A stretch of DNA of 64,000 nt from Rhytidiadelphus loreus (Eukaryota > Streptophyta > Bryopsida > Hypnales > Hylocomiaceae), in NCBI GenBank assembly GCA_947034895.1, contig OX344765.1, positions 35,407,001-35,471,000 on the forward strand, given 5' to 3'. The position numbers and the translations under genes are program-made. Within the stretch, counting starts at the first letter, position 1, and every line of letters starts with the position of its first letter. The notes beneath the pieces are model-generated. The model saw only the letters and a program-made list of their open reading frames with translations. It did not search any database and had not been told where the DNA came from. Positions 1-11,101 of the stretch are shown here, in pieces.

Positions 1-441
1 CCAAAATTTCCAACCCAAATAAAATATGAAATGATTTCTAGAAGAAGTTGAAAATGAACTAAAATGACATGTTTTTCAACTCAAATAATTATAGAGGACA
101 CATTTAGATGACCATTGAGTCAATATTCAACTCAAAATGAGCTTTCAATAATGAGTTATTTTTAGGAATTTTTTGTTCATTTTTTAGACAATTTTTTCTT
201 ATATAATATAGGGGTGTGAAAGTTATTTTTCAGTTCTACAACATATTTTTTTACTTAAAAAATTTATAACTAATTATTATTAACAAATAAAAATATCAAT
301 AATTCAAAACATAAACTTTCAAAGTAGGAAAATCTATTCATATTTTATTTATTTATTTTTATTTAAAATTCAAAATGTATATAGGGGGTCCAAAGTTTTG
401 TTCGCATGTGGTTTCTAATGGACACTCTAAATGACCCCCCC
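1..441. repeat. Dispersed repeat A, copy 1 (cut by window edge)
   Basis: This AT-rich block is repeated in the same orientation at 57195-57637 with only scattered substitutions. Similarity stops in both copies just after a run of C residues (about 433-441 and 57630-57637), so that point is a real repeat boundary. The left boundary may lie outside the window. No coding potential is seen; it is probably a non-autonomous transposon or LTR piece, class unknown. Confidence 0.8.
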
Positions 442-460
442 GAGTCAAAATAATTTTTAG

Positions 461-695
461 TAAATTTTCCTTGAAAGACAAGTGAAATTGAAATCTAATC
501 CAAATTGTTTCATATTTTTTGGACCTTTGTGGAATTAGTTCCAAATTTTTGAAGTTGGAAAAAAGTGGTCATTTGTAGTCATCAAAATGGACCACCTCCT
601 GAAATGTGCATAGGTGGTACATTGAAGAAAGCAAAATGTATTTCTGAGTCATGTTCCATTTTAATGCCCACTCCGTTTTAGAGCCTCCTACCTTA
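461..695. mobile_element. Truncated copy of the TA-flanked MITE found at 28834
   Basis: The block matches the interior and right end of the element at 28834-29115, including the terminal CCTACCTTA. The left terminal repeat is missing because copy 1 of repeat A abuts it. It looks like a partly overwritten, older copy. Confidence 0.65.
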
Positions 696-1053
696 CTCTT
701 TTCCCCAATCAATGGAACTGATTGTGGTTCTGTGTACTCTTTCTCCAATCAATGGAAATTGTCCATGTGTTTCAAGAAGGAAAAACGAAAAAAAGTCAGA
801 TCGACTCAACTTGTGCAAATGCTTGGATGGTATCAGAAATTGCTCAATTATCTTTTGTTAAGTACGCCATATATAAAATGAGTTAAAACTAATACTTTAG
901 ATATTTAAGTGTATGCCGAATTCATTCGTAGTCTCCTGGTTGGCATTTGAAATTGGACACCTCTTTGTGTTGTAAGGTAGAAATACCTATTAACCCCCTA
1001 TTTGCAATCTGAATATCTTGGGGCCAATTCCAATAGGGGCACATATTTTTTCA

Positions 1054-1298
1054 GAGGTATACGTTTGTTTCACAAATCAAACCCAAGTGGAATCAATCTG
1101 AAATTACAAAACCACCAATAGACTGAGGTATACGCTTGTTTCACAAATCAAACCCAAGTTTCACAAATCAAACCCAAGTGGAATCAACTTGAAATTACAA
1201 AACCGCTAGTAGACTGAGGTATAAGCTTGTTATACACTTGTTTCACAAATCAAACCCAAGTGGAATCAACCTGAAATTACAAAACCGCCAATAGACTA
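1054..1298. repeat. Tandem repeat, three units of about 70-90 bp
   Basis: Units begin GAGGTATA near 1054, 1125 and 1216 and share the core CACAAATCAAACCCAAGTGG and a tail ending in AATAGACT. Unit 2 has an extra internal copy of the CACAAATCAAACCCAAG block, and unit 3 has a short insertion near its start. It is non-coding. Confidence 0.85.
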
Positions 1299-1558
1299 CA
1301 ATAATAAACGTTCCCTAATGAACCCACAACCGCCCAAGTCAAGTACAAAATATTCACCATTAATGGAGTGACACATTATCACTCATTGTCATAAAAAAAT
1401 CAAATTTTATCATAAAACACTTTAATTTATATCATAAGAAGAATGGATTTGGATGTTTTCTGAACAAATTTAGATGTTTTTTGGACAAAGTTAGGTGACG
1501 AAATTGGGAAGCTACCGATAATGGGCTGGTTTACCTTCTTTAGCCCAAAAAATCTAGG

Positions 1559-1563
1559 AAAAA
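1559..1563 (-). terminator. Pol III T-run terminator of tRNA-Val
   Basis: Five consecutive T residues on the minus strand begin 9 bases after the tRNA 3' end. This is the expected Pol III stop signal; a second T-run follows a few bases later. Confidence 0.7.
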
Positions 1564-1572
1564 GTGTGTACT

Positions 1573-1645
1573 GTTTTCGCCCGGGTTCGAACCGGAGACC
1601 TTCAGTGTGTTAGACTGATGTGATAACCAACTACACCACGAAAAC
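1573..1645 (-). tRNA. tRNA-Val, anticodon AAC
   Basis: On the minus strand the 73-nt sequence folds as a complete cloverleaf. The acceptor stem GTTTTCG/CGAAAAC is perfect. The D arm is closed by GTG/CAC. The anticodon stem TCAGT/ACTGA carries loop CTAACAC, giving anticodon AAC. A five-base variable region follows, then T stem TCCGG/CCGGG around TTCGAAC. There is no intron. The T arm doubles as the internal Pol III B box (GGTTCGAAC). A five-T run 9 bases downstream fits Pol III termination. Confidence 0.95.
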
Positions 1646-2474
1646 TCACAGATCCATCCCGCTACTGAGTGTTGACCCATACCGGTTCAGAAGATGTGAT
1701 CAATTGCGAGCCACTTCGCTTAATAACTTACTCAAAGGGCAGCATTTGCATGACAAATTGCCACGAAGAAATATACTCTTACAATTTCTGTACACAAACG
1801 CAGATTTAATTGATCGAAACAAGCCTGAATAGTGGAATCAGTTTACATCATCTCTCATCCGTTATTTCACTCGTTGCATCATCATGAATAAAGATTGTTC
1901 AACCTGCCGGTGCACATTTATAAAATCAAACAACATTGAAAGCAACACGCGCTTCCAATTGAATCAAAACGAAAGGTTCAAATTTCGTTTTTCATTTTTA
2001 GGGAGGATCCTGCGGTTGGCTGTCTGTCACACTGAAGACACAGCCAAAAGTCATTAACCCAAAGTCATTAAAGCTGGAAGGACCCTGCGACCAAAACGAA
2101 GGCCAATCGGTAACTTCCAAGATTATTGGTCCATAAATCAGATCACTATTGGCAAAGTACCTCAAAAAGTGGCCAATGGATGACTTTCAAGATTATTGGT
2201 CCACAAATCGGATCATTACTGGCAAATTACCTCAGTGCTTGGTCTCGTCCTTTCAGGGTTGAACTGGTCTTCTCCGACGACGACCACAACTAGTACCTGG
2301 AGTCTGTCACCCTCAAGCCAGGAAATCGAACTTGGACTACCCGTACCCGAAGGAATTGAATCACGATCACTGGCTATTTCATGGGGTAGTTTTAAGGACA
2401 TTACGGTCCAGTCGTTCGCTTTCAATGCATTCATCGACCAAGACACGACCGTATAGCCTACAGGGAAACAGGCC

Positions 2475-2756
2475 TTAAGAAACACAGGCAGGGGAGGGAC
2501 AAGAATAATTGGAAGACACACAGGTAACTTGAGAACCCATGCAATGGACAACAGGCTCTTCGCTCTCCATGCCGAACGCACCAAATGTCATATGATAATC
2601 TCCTAGACCCAGCACACCATCAAAGATCCATGGGTTCAAGCTCAAATTCTGGGTAGGGTACAAGAACTCGAAACAGCGGGACAACACTGAGGACAAAACT
2701 CTTCTAGCCTCGCTAACTAACACTGCTGAGAAGTATAATATTAAGAGCACTTTCAT
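2475..2756 (-). CDS. Candidate small secreted protein or partial exon, unrecognised
   Basis: A 93-codon minus-strand frame starts MKVLLILYFSAVLVSEA, which looks like a secretory signal peptide. The tail has four closely spaced cysteines. The surrounding 2.2-2.8 kb is clearly less AT-rich than typical intergenic DNA here. I recognise no family, and the cysteine spacing does not match EPF or GASA peptides. It could be a small cysteine-rich secreted peptide, the first exon of a longer gene, or a chance frame in the 3' region of the antiporter at 3217-5061. It lies on the same strand as that gene, downstream of it. Confidence is low. Confidence 0.25.
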   Translation of the reverse strand: MKVLLILYFSAVLVSEARRVLSSVLSRCFEFLYPTQNLSLNPWIFDGVLGLGDYHMTFGAFGMESEEPVVHCMGSQVTCVSSNYSCPSPACVS

Positions 2757-3216
2757 ACTGCTCTTAGTTTCCTACCCATACTAAGAGTGGCCTGTGTCCT
2801 CTGACAGGACAAAATTAAGCGAGGTCCTCAGAATTGAAGGCAGGTACAAACAATGGAGATCCACTTGTCAACAATCTACATGACATGAGAGGACTACAAA
2901 CTTGTTCCACTGTATCTCTAGTTCCAGAGACTACATCTCAGACCTAGAATGTAATGATCTCCAAGACCTCGTTGAAAAAATACTATGGTACAAGGTTACA
3001 ATCAGACAACTGGCCTGATCTTTCACCGGTCATACAACTATGGGACCACCTGCTCCTAACACCAGTTGCCTCCTAATTCCAGGAAACGAAGAACGTAAGG
3101 TGTCTCTGTGCTGGTCTCAAATATACGGCCCACGCTCGAGAAATAATCAAAGAGACAAACCTTCTAAACTGAAGCAGCAGAGATGAAACAATAGAAAGAA
3201 ACGAAAAATAATGTTG

Positions 3217-5061
3217 TTATACAGAACAAACCTTCAGCGATGTTGACGTTGAATTCAACATATTTGACTTGGGTGGGCTGCCGTTTCGTTTCTCAGTGAT
3301 CTCGATTTGGTTAGCGTCTGGAGGCAGCAAGTGCAATACCGAACCAAGGTGGAGCACTGCAGGGATCGCTCTGAACAGCAGCGGTGTAGTAACAAGACTA
3401 AGAGCCGTCGTCCCGAGTAACAGCAAATATAGCTTCTTCTGAATGAGGTGAAGATTGGAAGCCCGGCTCAAGAGTACAAACGCAAATTCTCCGATTTGAG
3501 CTAGAGACATCCCTACAAGGAAGGCATTTTTGTTACTGTAGCCGAAAGCTCGGACCACCAACGTGATCACGATGGTCTTCGACGTGATGACAAGAATCAA
3601 CGACGACAGCAGGATGTCCATGTGAGTCCACAGAAACTGGACATTTATCAACATCCCAATGCTCGCCAGAAACAGGGAAGCAAAAAGGTTTCGGATTGGA
3701 TCCACCTGCTCCAGCGTATGCTCGGCAAGATCAGTGGTTGATATCATCACCCCCGCCACAAAGGCTCCCAGCTCCAAACTCAACCCCAACTTGTCACTTA
3801 TCCAGGCGATCAGCAAGCAGAACGCTACTGCCGTGAGCTGGTACAGTTCATTGGTTTGTCTGGAGAGCCGAACCATGAGCTTCAAGAACTGAGGAACCAA
3901 CGTGCGTGACAAGACAGCAGCCATGAGGAGAAAAACTGCCAGCACAAACAACGAGCGTGACATCGACAAAAGGCCTGAAACCACAGTCCCGCTGCCTCCG
4001 AGCACCGGGAGCAGAGCAAACAGCAACCCAACGCAACAGTCTTGGAGAATGAGTGTTCCAATCGTCACTTGGCCATGCAGGGAGTTTGTGGTGTTCCGGT
4101 CCATGAGAAATTTCAGTACCACTGCTGTCGATGACATAGACAGAAATGCCCCAACGAATATACCCTCCGAAGACCTGGCTCCGCAGAATACAGCAGTGAT
4201 GGCACTCAGGCACATGAAAAGAGCTATCTGTAGAAAACCTCCACAGATAGCCACAGCTCTCACTAACCGCAACTTCGTAGTCGAAAACTCAAGCCCCAAG
4301 GCAAAGAGAAGAAACACTACACCAAATTGCGCCACAGTCTCCACCTGTACAAGCTCACTCACAAGATCCAGGCCACCTGGGCCAATCGCAGATCCAGCCA
4401 ACAAATACCCCGTAATCACAGGTTGGCCGAGACAAGCAAAAAGTATACCACCCCCGGCAGCTGATACAATGACGATCACCAGATCTGATATAAACCTCAC
4501 GTCCTGTTGAAGCACCATGGACGACTCCCTTGGGTTGGATATCACAAACACGTTATCCTTCTTGTCTATCAAGCGGGCCGTCTCCTCTGCACCAGATTCA
4601 CCCGAATCCATATTGATCAGATCCTGTAATTGGAACGATTTCGAAGTTCCATTGACCTCTTGAGTGTCGTTCTTTTTGGGCTTGTCATGGGTGACCCTGG
4701 CGACGGTCTCTAACACTGCTTGTTGGTCATTGACACTGTTGTTGAAACTGCTTCCAACCAAACCCTCATTCGCTTCTTGAGGGTCCTCCTTGTCGGGAAA
4801 CTCCTTGTCCAACAGCTTGTCAAATGCCTCAGCTATGCTTCCTTCTCTTGAACTTGGCGCTGTTGCATTAGCCTTGGTTGCATTCAACTCTGCTTCTTTC
4901 TTCCTCTCTTCCACAAAGTCGACATAATCGTCTCTCTCCGCCCTTACTGCAACAATAAGCTCCGCTACGACGATTAACCCTAAAACACACCAGAAGGCAT
5001 ACCACCCGATCCTCAAGCTCTGCTTCTGGAACATGAGGCTTTTCCTCCCCTTACGCCCCAT
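3217..5061 (-). CDS. K+ efflux antiporter, KEA4/5/6 type
   Basis: The product is a 614-residue cation/proton antiporter of the CPA2 (KefB/KefC-like) family, expected to exchange K+ for H+ across an endomembrane. One uninterrupted frame holds the whole protein. A hydrophobic segment at about 21-40 acts as signal or anchor. An acidic, sequon-rich loop follows (about 41-160; NAT, NNS, NDT, NGT). From about 190 to 575 the sequence is almost all membrane segments. Diagnostic stretches are RLIDKKDNVFVISNP (163-177), GQPVITGYLLAGSAIGPGG (212-230) and the QD pair at 340-341 that carries the transport aspartate. The C terminus ends soon after the last membrane helix with no TrkA/RCK nucleotide-binding domain. 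That, and the length near 590-600, place it with KEA4/5/6 and not KEA1-3. It is odd that it has no introns, since Arabidopsis homologues have many; this may reflect retroposition or a moss-type structure. Confidence 0.95.
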   Translation of the reverse strand: MGRKGRKSLMFQKQSLRIGWYAFWCVLGLIVVAELIVAVRAERDDYVDFVEERKKEAELNATKANATAPSSREGSIAEAFDKLLDKEFPDKEDPQEANEGLVGSSFNNSVNDQQAVLETVARVTHDKPKKNDTQEVNGTSKSFQLQDLINMDSGESGAEETARLIDKKDNVFVISNPRESSMVLQQDVRFISDLVIVIVSAAGGGILFACLGQPVITGYLLAGSAIGPGGLDLVSELVQVETVAQFGVVFLLFALGLEFSTTKLRLVRAVAICGGFLQIALFMCLSAITAVFCGARSSEGIFVGAFLSMSSTAVVLKFLMDRNTTNSLHGQVTIGTLILQDCCVGLLFALLPVLGGSGTVVSGLLSMSRSLFVLAVFLLMAAVLSRTLVPQFLKLMVRLSRQTNELYQLTAVAFCLLIAWISDKLGLSLELGAFVAGVMISTTDLAEHTLEQVDPIRNLFASLFLASIGMLINVQFLWTHMDILLSSLILVITSKTIVITLVVRAFGYSNKNAFLVGMSLAQIGEFAFVLLSRASNLHLIQKKLYLLLLGTTALSLVTTPLLFRAIPAVLHLGSVLHLLPPDANQIEITEKRNGSPPKSNMLNSTSTSLKVCSV

Positions 5062-6480
5062 TGCAACAGTCGTATACTAGAGATAATGCATATAGCCTTC
5101 ACCTGCTTACACACAATAATAAAAGAGTCATTCCAATACTGTCAAAACTTTACAAACGTAATCATATATTGGACTTCTGAAGCCTGATCTGAATTCCACG
5201 CCTACTTTAAAACATCTCAGGTGGTACAAAGTGTGAAAAGAAACTATCGTAGAAGGTGCTAGAACTGCCCTCGCTCTATTTGCTTCCGGGGTAATGCTAA
5301 ATTCTTACACGTAAGTTGAGCATTTTAGGGTGGGGACGCTTTTTGAGCACTACGTCATTCCAACTTCAACCGTTCAACAAAAACTAGTTAAACAAAAATC
5401 CTAAAATTGTGAATAAAGTGGAATAGAAGCGGCATTCATTAGGGGCTGAAAAGCTAGATCAGGATTCAGAAACATGCTTTGGTGATGCTTTTGATGTCGC
5501 TATAATAAGGCTCTCAAAAATGTAGAGCTCTCCAGAACGCACGAGACAGGAAACGAAACAAACCAATAACCATGAAGAACTTCTCCCCGAACTCAAGAAC
5601 GAACAAAACGCGGATAGGCCATCTTAAATGTCACCACGGCCTAGCCACACATATATTCGGTCGCCATATCACGAAAAAGTCTTTCAAGAATCCATAACAC
5701 CACTCTAACCTTCGAGAATAAGCACAGCTTAAGTACCTTGCTCGTCTCATTCCCACAACTCCTCACAATCCCTCTATACGTACCAACCCGTACCATCCAC
5801 ACTCCAATTCCATCGGATATCATCCCTACACGTCGATCTTTAATGTAACCACGACCTAGCCACAGACACATTACATCACCTTAAATAATGTGTTTCAAAA
5901 GAGTCGATAACACGGTCCCAACCCCCAAAGAATAAACATAGCTCGTCTCTTCCTCATCTAAAAACTCGGAAAACACTCTTCACAGCCAGACTACCTCATT
6001 CGAGCACCGTCTTTTCCAGCTCGCAGGAGCAAAACCTCAACACGATGTCAACGTATCCCACTACACACACAAAATAACCTCCAAACAACCTGCCAATGAT
6101 CCACATTCCTAGAAGAAGTTCAAGTTCTCACAATTACTCTAGCGCAGTCCAATTCTTTCGTGGAACATCCTACAGATCTTCAATCTTCTCCCAAGAGCTT
6201 CAAGAATTCCCCAAAAGTGAGGCGCTCACCCTATTGACCAGCCATGGTTGCTCCCCGAAGCTGCTCGGTATCCAGGATGTCGGCGTTTTCAACTGCAAAG
6301 CTCATAGCTCCATCTCCGGATCATCATCAGTACAAACTGCGCCATACCTCAAAAGGCATCGCAAAGGAGAAGCTGCCTCTGGGGAATAGTGAAAGCAGAT
6401 CTGCGAAGAACCCTAGCGGAACCTGCAGCAGAGGACGACAGTTTCTGTACTGGAACTGTTGTATAGGATGAAGACTGAAA
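5062..6480. other. 5' flank of the antiporter gene
   Basis: This 1.4-kb stretch upstream of the antiporter start is less AT-rich than typical intergenic DNA, most clearly at 6090-6470. Short open frames occur on both strands but none resembles a known protein. On the minus strand CTCTAG lies about 20 bases before the ATG and could be a splice acceptor, which would allow a 5' untranslated exon near 6.1-6.5 kb. That is inference only. Confidence 0.4.
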
Positions 6481-8786
6481 TAAGTACTTAGTCATCATCC
6501 GATCAAATTTTCATCCCAAAATTGGATGAATTAAGAAATTTTCCCTCTGTACCTTGTGGGAGGGATTTTTTCATAATCCCATCTCGGGAGGTCCTTAAAA
6601 GGAAGAGAATTCATGGCTATGATTTCCATGGAAATAATTCTTGAATTAAAATTTCGGATCAAATTTTGACACAATTCATTCTTTTTTTCAAAAACACATG
6701 TGTCTTGAAGGCTTGAGATTGGTTATAGGTTCGAAAAGAAAGACAAAGGATTTTGAAATTTGACATCAAATTGTCGACCCAAAGTCTTTGATGAATGACT
6801 TTGTAAGATTTCTATAGAAACAAGGAATGTATTTCTTCGTACTCATCCGATAATTGAGTGTTTTTTTTTTTCATTGTTCACCGCCTTGTTGATAGGCCCT
6901 TTGTTTTTTTAAGGTTAACGAAGTGCTTGCATTATTGAAGCCCTTTCATGCAAGGATATTCATTTCCAAATTTTTAAAGGTAGTGTACCTTTACTATTAA
7001 TTTGCACCCATCAAAAGTATTTATCATTCAATTGTTCTTCCAAATATGTGTTGGGGGTAAAGGGCAACCGTTCGTAGTGCGGAACTGTTGAGGAGATGCT
7101 GTATTTTTGTATTTTTTTCAATTATGCACACACTTCATCATTGATTTTATGATTGGGTCATTAGTTTGTTTGGGGGTGGGTCTCTTTCTTTTAATGCTTT
7201 TGATGACCTGTTGTGGTCCAATTCTGTGGAATCTACTAACATCATTATTAAATACCTTTGGCTTTTGAACCCCCCCTTTGATGAGTGGACAAAAATTCTA
7301 TTTGAAGACTTAAAGTGAGTTGGTCGTACCTTACCTTGAAGTTGAGTTGGGGTACAATCACATTCATTCATTGAAGGGGTCGGTTGCAGTGATGGTACGG
7401 TATATCTGATAGACAGTATATACTAGACTCAGGGACAGAATGATCCATTCCACATAGTCAATACTTCACCAAATTTTACAACTAAGGTAGCCGACCTCAT
7501 TCTGCCTCTTAAGCAATTTATTGTACTTCCAGTATGCATTTAGTGAGGGGAAAAATCCCCCCTTGGAGAAATAGATTTGAGAAGGGTTTCAGAACTTGTT
7601 CAATTTTTTCCCCTCAAACATGAAATAATTGTGAATTATTTTTGTAAAGATTCTATTCAACCCATTCTTGTTATATAGGGCACTGCATTTCCAATCATAG
7701 TTTGATTTCAAAATCAACCATGCATTACATGGGATTCCGGGGGGCTGGTGGGCCGTTTTGGCGCTGTTCCCAGCTCCATTCCCTGGGAACCCCATTGAAT
7801 GCGACGGCAATTTTTTTCTTTTCTTTTCTTTTTAAATTTAAGTCCTTAAAATGAAAAACAAAGTTTATTTTTTTTATTTTTTCAAAACTCTGACCTGGCA
7901 GTCGCTTGGCTAGGTCAGCACAGGCGGGCAACAGCAGGTATCGGCGGGTTTCAAACTGGTTTTGACTGGGGAACTGACAGCCCTCTAATGCTTCAATGTA
8001 CATCTAGTGATCATTGTATACTTTCAATGTACACACCCTTGACATTCGTGTTGTGTGAGTTGTCACCTAACTACGTGAGTTGTCACCCTAAACCACAATT
8101 GATTGGAAACAACGCAATCTAACTAGAGAAAATAGGTAGTAGTAAGAAAGAGGTTGGCTACCTTACCGACTTATTCTAAAAGCTATGAAAGAAAGGCAAA
8201 AGAGTATTAAATTTGATGCATATCAAAGAAAGAGAAACAATAGTAAAAAGCGTATAGAAATGATGAATTGAAATCACAATTAGAAGGTTCAAAAAGTTGT
8301 TATAAATCCACCACCAATCTACCCCCAATTTAAAACTAATCCATTCTGAGTCTACAAGACCGTTTGGTTTGATTTGAGGCACTTTCAAGTTTTGAAAAGT
8401 GGTCTACATCCAAAACAAAGTTGTTGGATGAATGATGATGAGTATGGCACATTCTTTGCAAATTATAAGTGCAAAATTGTGCTTGATAGGTTTTTTAGTG
8501 TGAACAATGATTGTGTGGAAGAAATTTCAGAAATTTTGACCACATAGATTGGAAGATATTAAAATGAAGAAAACAAGCCATTGTTTTTAACCTTGCTTGT
8601 TAAGATTTTTTGGCTCTAATTCTTTTTAACTTAAAATTTTTGGAATAAAAATTTTGAATTTTGAATTTTGAATGTTGTACAATTGAGTTGAGATTTGGAG
8701 GGGGGGGGGAATACACACTTAATTTTTACACATAAAAAATTAGTTAGGTAGAAATAAGTTTAGGATTAAAGGAAAAATTGAAATGG
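6481..8786. other. AT-rich intergenic DNA, no gene seen
   Basis: I see no coding exon or RNA gene. Homopolymer tracts are frequent. The segment at about 8450-8580 resembles the interior of the TTAA-flanked repeat family also present at 42343-42610 and 56124-56340, so part of this stretch is old transposon DNA. Confidence 0.5.
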
Positions 8787-8790
8787 TTAA

Positions 8791-9295
8791 CCCTTAAGCA
8801 CTCCAACGTCCATATTTTGGACGATGAACAGAGGTCTTGTAGGCATTGTTTCATCCAACTACCTTCTCATTCATCCAATGTAACACTTGAATCTTGAAAA
8901 GACAACCCTCTTTTATGCCCAATTTCATGAAATTTTGATAAATGGTATTACTATACAAAGATATAAGCAAAAATGTGCCCAAATTTGAAAAAGGATTGAG
9001 GCATTATGGGGTTAATAGCTCTAAGATGGAATTGAAAAATACAATCTACATAAATGATTTTTTTTAAAAATAATTCAAGTTTTTCTTTTTCTTTTGCCCA
9101 TCAAACTAATATTTGGGCTTATTATACCATAACTTTTGCTCCCAATCACCAATTTAAAGAAAAATTATATTCCCAAAAGCTAATGTGTTTTTCTATCTTT
9201 ATAAAAAGATTCAAAAAATCAATGACAAATATTGAGACTATAGGAATGTGCCTTAAATCCATTTTGTCCCTTGTAGAGACATTGGGACTTTAGGG
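8791..9295. mobile_element. TTAA-flanked element (piggyBac-like MITE)
   Basis: TTAA occurs at 8787-8790 and 9296-9299. Inside, the left end reads CCCTTAAGCACTCCAACGTC; the reverse complement of the right end reads CCCTAAAGTCCCAATGTC, a good imperfect inverted repeat. Duplication of TTAA and CCC ends are hallmarks of piggyBac-type transposition. Another TTAA with a matching weaker end lies at 9012-9015, so this may be two abutting copies; the first 221 bp match the element at 18533-18752. There is no transposase. Confidence 0.65.
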
Positions 9296-9299
9296 TTAA

Positions 9300-11101
9300 A
9301 AATAAAATGAAAAATTCATTCATATAAAGTGGCAAACTGATGGAGCTAAGAAGGAGTTAACAAAGGGGGAAAGATTTTGAAGTAAGCTGATTGTACCTTA
9401 TTGTAACATGTTCCTAAAAAATCACCCATATTAATTGCCATCTAAAATATACACCTTCCTTCCATTTAATATGAGAGCAAGGTTTGTTTTGGGACATGCC
9501 TATTTTTTAGCACTTTGAAATTTCCTATTTTTTTCACATCTAGTACAAAAATACATTCCCAAAAAATTAAGAGTCTTCAATCCTCAAGATAGAAACACCC
9601 ATTTTTATTTACCAAGCTAGTCTATATTGATGACGTCAAAATCACAATTACGTGTTATTTTTGCCTTGTAGACAAATGAAAATCATTAATATTTAAAAAA
9701 TAAAAAATAAAATTGGATTTTTTTTGTATGTTTTGTAAATTTTCAGTCAAGAGCCTTGAAAAAGACCCCAAACCATTCACTAAAAGCCTATTACTTTACA
9801 ATTGTAAAAGCACCATTTGTAAAGTAGGAGTCATTCAAAGCAAACAGTTTGAAGCCATATTGGGGACACTTCAATAGACACCTAAGGTAGAAGTGAGTAC
9901 CTATTCCTAAAAACTTAAGCATTTTAGCTGACACAATATGGAAAATTCATTGAGAAGTTTGTTGAGAATCTAAACTCATATGTGCAAACATAAGGATGAG
10001 GAAGAATGCCAAAAAGAAAATAATTTTCTCCCCCAAGAACAAATATTTCATTCAATATAAATGTGGATTTCAATATGGATAAAATAAATTTCCCAATATC
10101 ATTTTTTTCCCAAATGATGACAATCAATGTAGATCAATGTAGATTTTTTTTTTGGACCCATTCCAATCTCATAGACTCACCTATTCTAGTTAGTTTTGGC
10201 ACTTCTTCCTAAGCACAAAGATGACTGAAAGAGAAGGTACAATCAGAGAATCTTTCTCAATGAATAGTGCATCCACCTATTGTCCACAATCACAGGAGGG
10301 TGTCCAAAAATAGGTACTTCTACCATATTTGAAGCAAATGAAGGGCAAACGGTATCAGAGAGTTCTCCCTTACATAAGACTATCAACAAGACCAAACAAA
10401 ATCTTTGTCCAGTTTGGATGACTGACAGTACTCTTTACTGGTCTGCTGCCCTACTGCTGTTGAACCTATTGACTGGCACAGTTCAGTAGTCATGCTTCTT
10501 GCAACAAAGTCATCTGTGACTGAAACTGGACGATGGTGATCTAAGCTATTCGAACCAACCGTAAGTTATTGCTAAAAAAAATTCGCCCGCACTTCTCTTG
10601 CTGACTGACGAGGAACAAAGACCACAACCCAGGATGCCGGTACCTTAGAGTCTGGAGCAAAAAATTGGTATGTTGCCTCATGTTACATTCCAAGTAAGAA
10701 CAGTGGAGCCTTCACTAGGTCTTCATTTTGGCCTGACATGTGTAACAGCTGCGCTAAAATGTCTACAGTGATTCAGAACTAAAGGTGACACTCATTGGGC
10801 CTAACTCAGTCAGTATGATCTTGGGCTTTCGCTGTCTAATCTCTCAAATAAATGAATCTCCCCGAACTTCGTCCTCTGTGTAGCTTCCTACCCGCCTCTG
10901 AAAGTGAACCAACTCTAAGAGGTAAATATTTTTCTGCCTACAAGAAAGCCCGCATGCAAATCTGTACAAAAGGATTCGCATATGAACTGGGATCTTCAGC
11001 TCTATCCTAGATCTCCGATAGAAGCTCCATGTAATGTCCAACTAGAGGATCTGGATTGAAGCAATATCAGAAAATCAGACAAGGCTGAGAAGCAAAGACC
11101 T
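9300..11101. other. Intergenic DNA and probable ATAD3 3' region
   Basis: From 9300 to about 10150 the DNA is AT-rich with no gene visible. From about 10200 to 11101 base composition approaches that of the ATAD3 exons, and this segment lies directly downstream of the ATAD3 stop codon, so it probably includes the 3' untranslated region. No poly(A) signal could be assigned with confidence. Confidence 0.4.

Noticed and set aside
3902..4510. 202-codon plus-strand frame inside the antiporter
   Set aside because: It is antisense to the well-supported antiporter coding sequence and has no family resemblance.
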